A stretch of 9,776 nt of DNA. Origin: Terriglobales bacterium. GTDB lineage: Bacteria; Acidobacteriota; Terriglobia; Terriglobales; Acidobacteriaceae. The stretch is taken from NCBI GenBank assembly GCA_015655365.1, contig JAATFE010000133.1:1-9776 (forward strand), read 5' to 3'. This document shows positions 6,273-9,776 of this stretch, in pieces. Both the position numbers and the translations under genes were made by a program. Position 1 is the stretch's first letter; every line of letters starts with the position of its first letter. The notes beneath the pieces are model-generated. The model was given only the letters and a program-made list of their open reading frames with translations, was not told the origin of the DNA and searched no databases.

Positions 6273-6734
6273 ATGATCCTGTTAACGCGGCGGGCCACTT
6301 TTTCCGCTTCGCACTACTACTGGAACGACGCCTGGACAGCCGAGAAGAACGAGCAGGTCTTTGGCCTTTGCTCCAATCGCAACGGCCACGGCCACAACTA
6401 CACCCTGGAGGTCACGGTAGCTGGCGAAATCGACCCCGTCACCGGCTTCGTGGTCGATCTCAAGTGGCTCAAGGACGTGATGGAGCGCGAGGTGCTGGCG
6501 GCCTACGATCATCGCCACCTGAACCTCGAAGTCCCCGAATTTTCTCAAGGAAAGCAGATTCCCACCTCCGAGAACATCGCCATCGCCGCCTGGAAGCGCC
6601 TTGAACCCGCGGTTGCCGCCGCCGGTGGCGCTCAATTGAACCGCGTGCGCGTCTATGAGACTCCCGAGATCTTCGCGGAATACCGCGGCTCCCACGGAGA
6701 AATTTTCGCCCCGGCATTTCGAGGTGAGGCGTGA
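6273..6734 (+). CDS. 6-pyruvoyl-tetrahydropterin synthase family protein, paralogue 1
   Basis: Zinc enzyme of the PTPS/QueD family (COG0720), acting on 7,8-dihydroneopterin triphosphate, the product of FolE encoded downstream. Of 153 residues, zinc ligands are His14 (FSASH), His39 and His41 (GHGHNY), the candidate catalytic cysteine is Cys33, the Asp-His pair is Asp79/His80 (YDHRHLNL), PTSEN is at 97-101, and the pterin-anchoring glutamate is Glu129 (VYET). Cys33 stands six residues before His39 (Cys-x5-HGH). From knowledge of the family, this spacing marks the biopterin-type PTPS-II group rather than queuosine QueD (Cys-x3-HGH). It overlaps the next paralogue by four bases. The N-terminal part between His14 and Cys33 carries an aromatic stretch (YYWNDAW) unlike its neighbour. 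Annotation pipelines would probably call it QueD; I think a PTPS is likelier. The exact product is unproven. Confidence 0.92.
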   Translation: MILLTRRATFSASHYYWNDAWTAEKNEQVFGLCSNRNGHGHNYTLEVTVAGEIDPVTGFVVDLKWLKDVMEREVLAAYDHRHLNLEVPEFSQGKQIPTSENIAIAAWKRLEPAVAAAGGAQLNRVRVYETPEIFAEYRGSHGEIFAPAFRGEA

Positions 6735-7138
6735 AAGCCTACTTTGGCCGCCGCTACATGCTGAGCGCCAGCCACCGCCTGCACAGCTCCGCGCTCTCCG
6801 CCGAAGAGAATCAGGCGACCTATGGCAAGTGCAACAATCCCTATGGCCATGGGCACAATTACGTGGTTCAGGTGCTGGTCGGCGGGCCGGTGCACCCCGA
6901 CACCGGCATGGTGGTGAATCTGGTGGCGCTAGACGACGCCGTGCGCCGTCTCATATTGGACCGGTTTGACCACACCAACCTCAATCTCGACCCCCTGTTT
7001 GCGAATCAAGTGCCGACCACCGAGAATCTATGTAGGGTGATCTTTGAATTGCTCGATGGATCCGTTGCCCCGGCCAAGCTGGAGCAGGTGCGGGTGGAAG
7101 AGACGGAGAACAATTTTTTCGAGTGCTCCGGCGAATGA
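6731..7138 (+). CDS. 6-pyruvoyl-tetrahydropterin synthase family protein, paralogue 2
   Basis: Second member of the PTPS/QueD family in tandem, 135 residues, starting at a GTG inside the stop region of paralogue 1 (GTGA overlap), with GAGGTGAG just upstream, so translation is probably coupled. Zinc ligands are His15 (LSASH), His40 and His42. The catalytic candidate is Cys34 in GKCNNPYGHGHNY, which closely resembles the mammalian PTPS segment (KCNNPNGHGHNY, as I recall it). Asp80/His81 (FDHTNLNL), PTTEN at 95-99 and Glu124 (VEET) complete the active site. The spacing is again Cys-x5-HGH, the PTPS-II pattern. All catalytic residues are present, so both copies could be active. The pair may form a mixed oligomer or use different substrates, which the sequence cannot settle. 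Likely pathway: FolE, then this enzyme, then a tetrahydrobiopterin-like cofactor after reduction by an enzyme not in the window. Confidence 0.93.
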   Translation: MKAYFGRRYMLSASHRLHSSALSAEENQATYGKCNNPYGHGHNYVVQVLVGGPVHPDTGMVVNLVALDDAVRRLILDRFDHTNLNLDPLFANQVPTTENLCRVIFELLDGSVAPAKLEQVRVEETENNFFECSGE

Positions 7139-7177
7139 GTTTTTGACGAGAACAAAGCACGCCCGATTCCCCAGGGC

Positions 7178-7183
7178 GGAAGG
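7178..7183 (+). promoter_or_regulatory. Ribosome binding site of folE
   Basis: GGAAGG abuts the first of three in-frame ATG codons (7184, 7187, 7193). Normal spacing (nine bases) is reached only for 7193, so the true start may be the third ATG ([10 protein letters not shown]). Confidence 0.5.
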
Positions 7184-7825
7184 ATGATGAAAATGGCGAC
7201 GCCGATTGCAGTGAGCAAGCCGATTCGCAGGGCAACAGGAACGTTGGAAGGCTTGGGCGAGTTCAGCACCCAGGAAATGTATCGCGAGCTTCTGAGCCGC
7301 ATGGGCGAGGACCCCGGCCGTGACGGCTTGCTGGCCACTCCCGACCGCGCCGAGAAGTCGATGGCTTTCTTGACCAAGGGTTACAAGGAAGATCCCAACA
7401 AGATCCTGCGTGGCGCTCTCTTCGAGGAAGACTACGACGAGATGGTGCTGGTCAAGGACATCGAGATGTTCTCCCTCTGCGAGCATCACATGCTGCCGTT
7501 CTTCGGCCGCGTCCATGTGGCCTACATCCCCAAGGGAAAAGTCATCGGCCTGAGCAAGATTCCCCGCCTTGTCGAAGTCTTTGCCCGCCGCCTGCAAGTG
7601 CAGGAGCGGCTTACCCGCCAAATCGCCGACGCCATTCAGGAAGCGATTGCTCCCCAGGGCGTGGGCGTCGTCATCGAAGCGCGCCACCTGTGCATGATGA
7701 TGCGCGGCATTGAGAAGCAACACTCCTCCACGGTCACTTCGGCCATGGTCGGCTGCTTCCGCGACAAGGAGACCCGGTCGGAATTCCTGTCTCTCGTGCG
7801 CGAGCCCAGCTCGGGCAGCCTGTGA
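7184..7825 (+). CDS. folE: GTP cyclohydrolase I (type IA)
   Basis: Converts GTP to 7,8-dihydroneopterin triphosphate and formate in the cytoplasm, the entry step to folate, biopterin and queuosine precursors. Of 213 residues from the first ATG (210 from the third), the zinc ligands are Cys99 and His102 in LCEHHMLPF and Cys170 in [10 protein letters not shown]. The family signatures [20 protein letters not shown] and QERLTRQI follow, with a conserved serine/threonine segment after [14 protein letters not shown]. Length is normal for the bacterial enzyme. The three zinc ligands make it the zinc-dependent IA type, not the FolE2 (IB) type. It follows the two PTPS genes by 45 bases in the same orientation. 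The gene order suggests that FolE here supplies the PTPS pair, although it could also serve folate synthesis if no other copy exists. Confidence 0.97.
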   Translation: MMKMATPIAVSKPIRRATGTLEGLGEFSTQEMYRELLSRMGEDPGRDGLLATPDRAEKSMAFLTKGYKEDPNKILRGALFEEDYDEMVLVKDIEMFSLCEHHMLPFFGRVHVAYIPKGKVIGLSKIPRLVEVFARRLQVQERLTRQIADAIQEAIAPQGVGVVIEARHLCMMMRGIEKQHSSTVTSAMVGCFRDKETRSEFLSLVREPSSGSL

Positions 7826-7855
7826 CAATCCGGCCCGTTCAGCTAAAGTAAACAA

Positions 7856-8734
7856 GTGAATGGGCTTTTAGTGATCGACAAACCGGGCGGCATGACCAGC
7901 CACGACGTGGTGAGCAAGCTGCGCAAAATAACAGGCGAACGCTCCATCGGCCACCTCGGCACCCTGGACCCCATGGCCACCGGAGTCTTGCCCCTGGTGC
8001 TGGGCAAGTTTACCCGGCTGGCGCAATACTTCTCTTCCGCCGAAAAGACCTATACCGGGGCCATTCGCTTCGGTTTTGCCACTGACACCCACGACGCCGA
8101 GGGCCAACCCGACGGTCCGGACCTGAATCCGGTTCTAACGCTCAAACAGGTGCGCGCTGCGGCTGCCCGCTTCCACGGCGAAATGCAGCAGATGCCTCCG
8201 CAATACTCCGCAAAAAAGATCGCCGGCACGCCCGCCTACAAGCTGGCCCGCGAGGGCAAGACGGTGGAACTCAAGACGGCCACCATCCAGATTGCGTCCT
8301 TTGAGATCCGCGCCCTCGAAGGCGCGGAAGCCACTTTTCGGATGAGCATCAGCGCCGGGGGCTATGTGCGTTCGGTGGCTCACGAGTTGGGCGAAGATCT
8401 CGGCTGCGGAGCCCACTTGAGCCGCCTGCGCCGCACCCAGGCGGGCGTCTTTACCCTGGCCGAGGCGCACACGCTGGAAGAGATGTCGGCCCTCGCCGGA
8501 AACATCGAGGCACTCGAAGCCCTCTGCATCCATCCGCGCACTCTTCTTCCGGAGATGCCCAGTGTTACCGGCGACGCCATGGCCCTGGGACGGCTCAGAA
8601 ACGGCGCACAGGCCAATCTCCCGGAGTTCTCGCAAGCGCCCCTGGTCAAAGTCTTTGCCAGCCAGCGCGAATTGGTAGGCATCGCCAAGCGCGTAGCCGG
8701 AACCCTCTTTCAGCCCATAGCCGTAATGGGGTAA
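7856..8734 (+). CDS. truB: tRNA pseudouridine-55 synthase
   Basis: Isomerises U55 in the T-loop of tRNAs to pseudouridine. Of 292 residues, the N-terminal signature NGLLVIDKPGGMTSHDVV is at 2-19, the catalytic aspartate is Asp38 in GHLGTLDPMATGVLP, KTYTGAIRFG and MPPQYSAKKIAG follow, then GGYVRSVAHELGEDLGCGAHL, and a C-terminal TruB/PUA-like part (about 235-292) containing RLRNGAQANLPEF. The GTG start at 7856 lies right before the conserved N-terminus; no clear Shine-Dalgarno precedes it. It follows folE by 30 bases, so it may be read from the same transcript even though its role is unrelated to pterins. It converges with the MFS gene across a repeat-filled spacer. Confidence 0.97.
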   Translation: MNGLLVIDKPGGMTSHDVVSKLRKITGERSIGHLGTLDPMATGVLPLVLGKFTRLAQYFSSAEKTYTGAIRFGFATDTHDAEGQPDGPDLNPVLTLKQVRAAAARFHGEMQQMPPQYSAKKIAGTPAYKLAREGKTVELKTATIQIASFEIRALEGAEATFRMSISAGGYVRSVAHELGEDLGCGAHLSRLRRTQAGVFTLAEAHTLEEMSALAGNIEALEALCIHPRTLLPEMPSVTGDAMALGRLRNGAQANLPEFSQAPLVKVFASQRELVGIAKRVAGTLFQPIAVMG

Positions 8735-8735
8735 A

Positions 8736-8764
8736 GGCAGGGAACAGGGAGTAGGGAATAGGGA
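8736..8764 (+). repeat. Left array of a 7-nt tandem repeat (inverted orientation)
   Basis: Four units of AGGGAAT-like heptads (AGGGAAC, AGGGAGT, AGGGAAT, AGGGATT) begin one base after the truB stop. Bases 8745-8764 are an exact reverse complement of 8870-8889, giving a 20-bp perfect inverted repeat that flanks the hairpin between them. Confidence 0.8.
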
Positions 8765-8784
8765 TTCGAACACTACCCCAAAAA

Positions 8785-8837
8785 CTGCGGGTGCCCCATC
8801 CTTCCGCAGTCTCATCGCGGAAGGGTGGGAACCGCAG
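8785..8837. repeat. Hairpin repeat element, copy 2 (GGGTGCCCCA type), possible bidirectional terminator
   Basis: Outer stem CTGCGG (8785-8790) with CCGCAG (8832-8837). Inner stem CCCATCCTTCCGC (8795-8807) with GCGGAAGGGTGGG (8817-8829), 13 bp with one T-G pair, around a nine-base loop. The head GGGTGCCCCA (8789-8798) is identical to that of the element at 6114. It lies between the convergent genes truB and MFS. TTGTTTTTACT follows at 8850-8860, so transcription termination of truB is plausible. Confidence 0.7.
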
Positions 8838-8858
8838 ACCTCAATGCACTTGTTTTTA

Positions 8859-8891
8859 CTATTCCCTATTCCCTATTCCCTACTCCCTGCC
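8859..8891 (+). repeat. Right array of a 7-nt tandem repeat
   Basis: Four heptads, ATTCCCT three times and then ACTCCCT, followed by GCC, run up to the stop codon of the MFS gene at 8892. The array mirrors the one at 8736-8764, so the whole truB/MFS gap is repeat plus hairpin. Confidence 0.8.
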
Positions 8892-9776
8892 TCACCCCTC
8901 CACCGGCAAGATCCCCATCTCCTGGTAGATCGGTCGGATCGCCCGCCGCACCGCCGGCATCTTCATCGTGAACCACGCCGCGCCCAGCAGCACCGCCGAT
9001 CCGCTCAGGATCACCGTCCCCGGCGCGCCGATGGCCCGCGCCAGCGTTCCGGCCAGCAGGCTGCCAAACGGCGCCATGCCCACAAACGCCGTCGTGTAGT
9101 AGCTCATCACACGTCCGCGTTTGTCTTCGCTCACAATGGTCTGGATGATCGTGTTGCTGCCCGCCATGCCCTGCATCATGCCCATGCCTGTCACCAGCAG
9201 CATGACCATCGAGAGCCAAAAGATCCGCGACAACCCGAAGCCGATCAGCCCCAGTCCAAAGACAGCCGCGGCAATGGGAATCATCTTGACCAGCCCCAGC
9301 ACGCTCTTGCGCGCCGCCATCGACAGCGCCGCCAGCAGCGCGCCCACACCCATTGAAGCCGTCAGAAAGCCCAGCGTATGCGGCCCCCCATGCAACACCT
9401 GCGCCGCAAAAATCGGCATCAGCACCATAAACGGCATCCCCATCAGGCTGACCAGGGCAAACAGCAGCAGAATGGTGCGCACCGGCAGAAACTCCGAGAC
9501 ATACGTCCAGCCGGCCTTCAATTCCGTCAGCGTCGAGGTCGTTGCTCGCCTTACCACGGGCGCATGGAGCCGCATCGCCAGCAGCGACGCAATCACGGCA
9601 ATATAACTGACGCCATCGATCAGAAAGCACCAGCCCTCGCTGCTCACGGCGATCAACATGCCGGCCAGCGCCGGGCCCACCAGCCGCGCCATGTTCACCA
9701 TCGACGAGTTGATGGCGATGGCGTTCGACAGGTCGGCCTTGTCCTCCACCATCTTCACCATGAACGCCTGGCGGCC
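8892..9776 (-). CDS. Major facilitator superfamily exporter, C-terminal part (N-terminus off the right edge)
   Basis: Inner-membrane transporter resembling the EntS-like MFS_3 group, which includes drug and siderophore exporters; the substrate cannot be told. 294 residues are in the window and the frame is still open at base 9776 (GRQAF precedes the first internal Met at 9761), so that Met is not the true start. Recognisable parts are the RQAFMVKMVEDKADLSNAIA and NSSMVNMARLVGPALAG region typical of this group, about seven or eight hydrophobic segments, and the loop SEDKRGRVMSYY before FVGMAPFGSLLAG, a motif A-like cytoplasmic loop. The C-terminus ends IRPIYQEMGILPVEG. It converges with truB, and its stop codon directly abuts the heptad repeat array. 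Confidence 0.93.
   Translation of the reverse strand, partial: GRQAFMVKMVEDKADLSNAIAINSSMVNMARLVGPALAGMLIAVSSEGWCFLIDGVSYIAVIASLLAMRLHAPVVRRATTSTLTELKAGWTYVSEFLPVRTILLLFALVSLMGMPFMVLMPIFAAQVLHGGPHTLGFLTASMGVGALLAALSMAARKSVLGLVKMIPIAAAVFGLGLIGFGLSRIFWLSMVMLLVTGMGMMQGMAGSNTIIQTIVSEDKRGRVMSYYTTAFVGMAPFGSLLAGTLARAIGAPGTVILSGSAVLLGAAWFTMKMPAVRRAIRPIYQEMGILPVEG

Noticed and set aside
8821..8837. AGGGTGGGAACCGCAG, which resembles the T-box antiterminator motif
   Set aside because: It has an extra base against the consensus, is part of the hairpin repeat, and lies between convergent genes with no aminoacyl-tRNA synthetase or amino acid gene downstream.
8736..8891. The heptad arrays as a CRISPR array or IS ends
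   Set aside because: The units are seven bases with no spacers, there is no transposase frame between the arms, and no target-site duplication is evident.
8844..9356. A plus-strand frame of 170 codons beginning MHLFLLFPIPYSLLPASP
   Set aside because: Its start is translated heptad repeat and the rest is antisense to the MFS gene; low-complexity Arg/His sequence.

Overview
The window is chromosomal DNA from a high-GC, Gram-negative-type bacterium. I infer an acidobacterium (Terriglobia-like). The reasons are the glycine-rich TonB protein with its long cytoplasmic N-terminal segment, an IleS with an AMSKS loop and a CP-domain zinc knuckle, a lipoprotein thioredoxin, and intergenic hairpin and heptad repeats. 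That placement is inference; no rRNA or other decisive marker is present. Nothing in the window is an obvious mobile element, prophage, CRISPR array or defence locus.

Layout, left to right. Positions 1-2461 (minus) hold the first 820 codons of isoleucyl-tRNA synthetase, ileS, running off the left edge. A tonB-like gene is transcribed divergently from it (most likely start 2720, end 3739). It ends at a perfect 21-bp inverted repeat that probably terminates both tonB and the convergent tRNA-Arg(ACG) gene at 3914-3990 (minus). Next, also on the minus strand, is a two-gene unit: a TlpA/ResA-like thioredoxin lipoprotein (4349-4840) followed by an 87-residue protein that looks like a ferredoxin/HMA-type fold without the metal-binding cysteines (4062-4325). 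A 48-bp divergent promoter region separates this unit from a family 2 glycosyltransferase with C-terminal membrane segments (4889-6070).

After a 202-bp spacer containing structured repeats comes a same-strand cluster: two tandem, overlapping 6-pyruvoyl-tetrahydropterin synthase family genes (6273-6734 and 6731-7138), GTP cyclohydrolase I folE (7184-7825), and tRNA pseudouridine-55 synthase truB (7856-8734). FolE makes 7,8-dihydroneopterin triphosphate. Both downstream-enzyme paralogues carry the Cys-x5-His-Gly-His arrangement of the biopterin-type (PTPS-II) enzymes rather than the Cys-x3-His-Gly-His of queuosine QueD. The cluster therefore reads as a pterin (tetrahydrobiopterin-like) module with an unusual duplication. 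The right edge is the C-terminal part of a major facilitator transporter on the minus strand (8892-9776), convergent with truB.

The least ordinary DNA is intergenic. The truB/MFS gap is filled by a composite of inverted arrays of a 7-nt repeat (consensus ATTCCCT) flanking a long hairpin. A related hairpin beginning with the same ten bases (GGGTGCCCCA) lies between the glycosyltransferase and the pterin genes, beside a second short repeat (AGCTTCTAGC). These look like members of a dispersed repeat family. The tandem PTPS-II pair is the most interesting protein-level observation. I see no clearly new multi-gene system.
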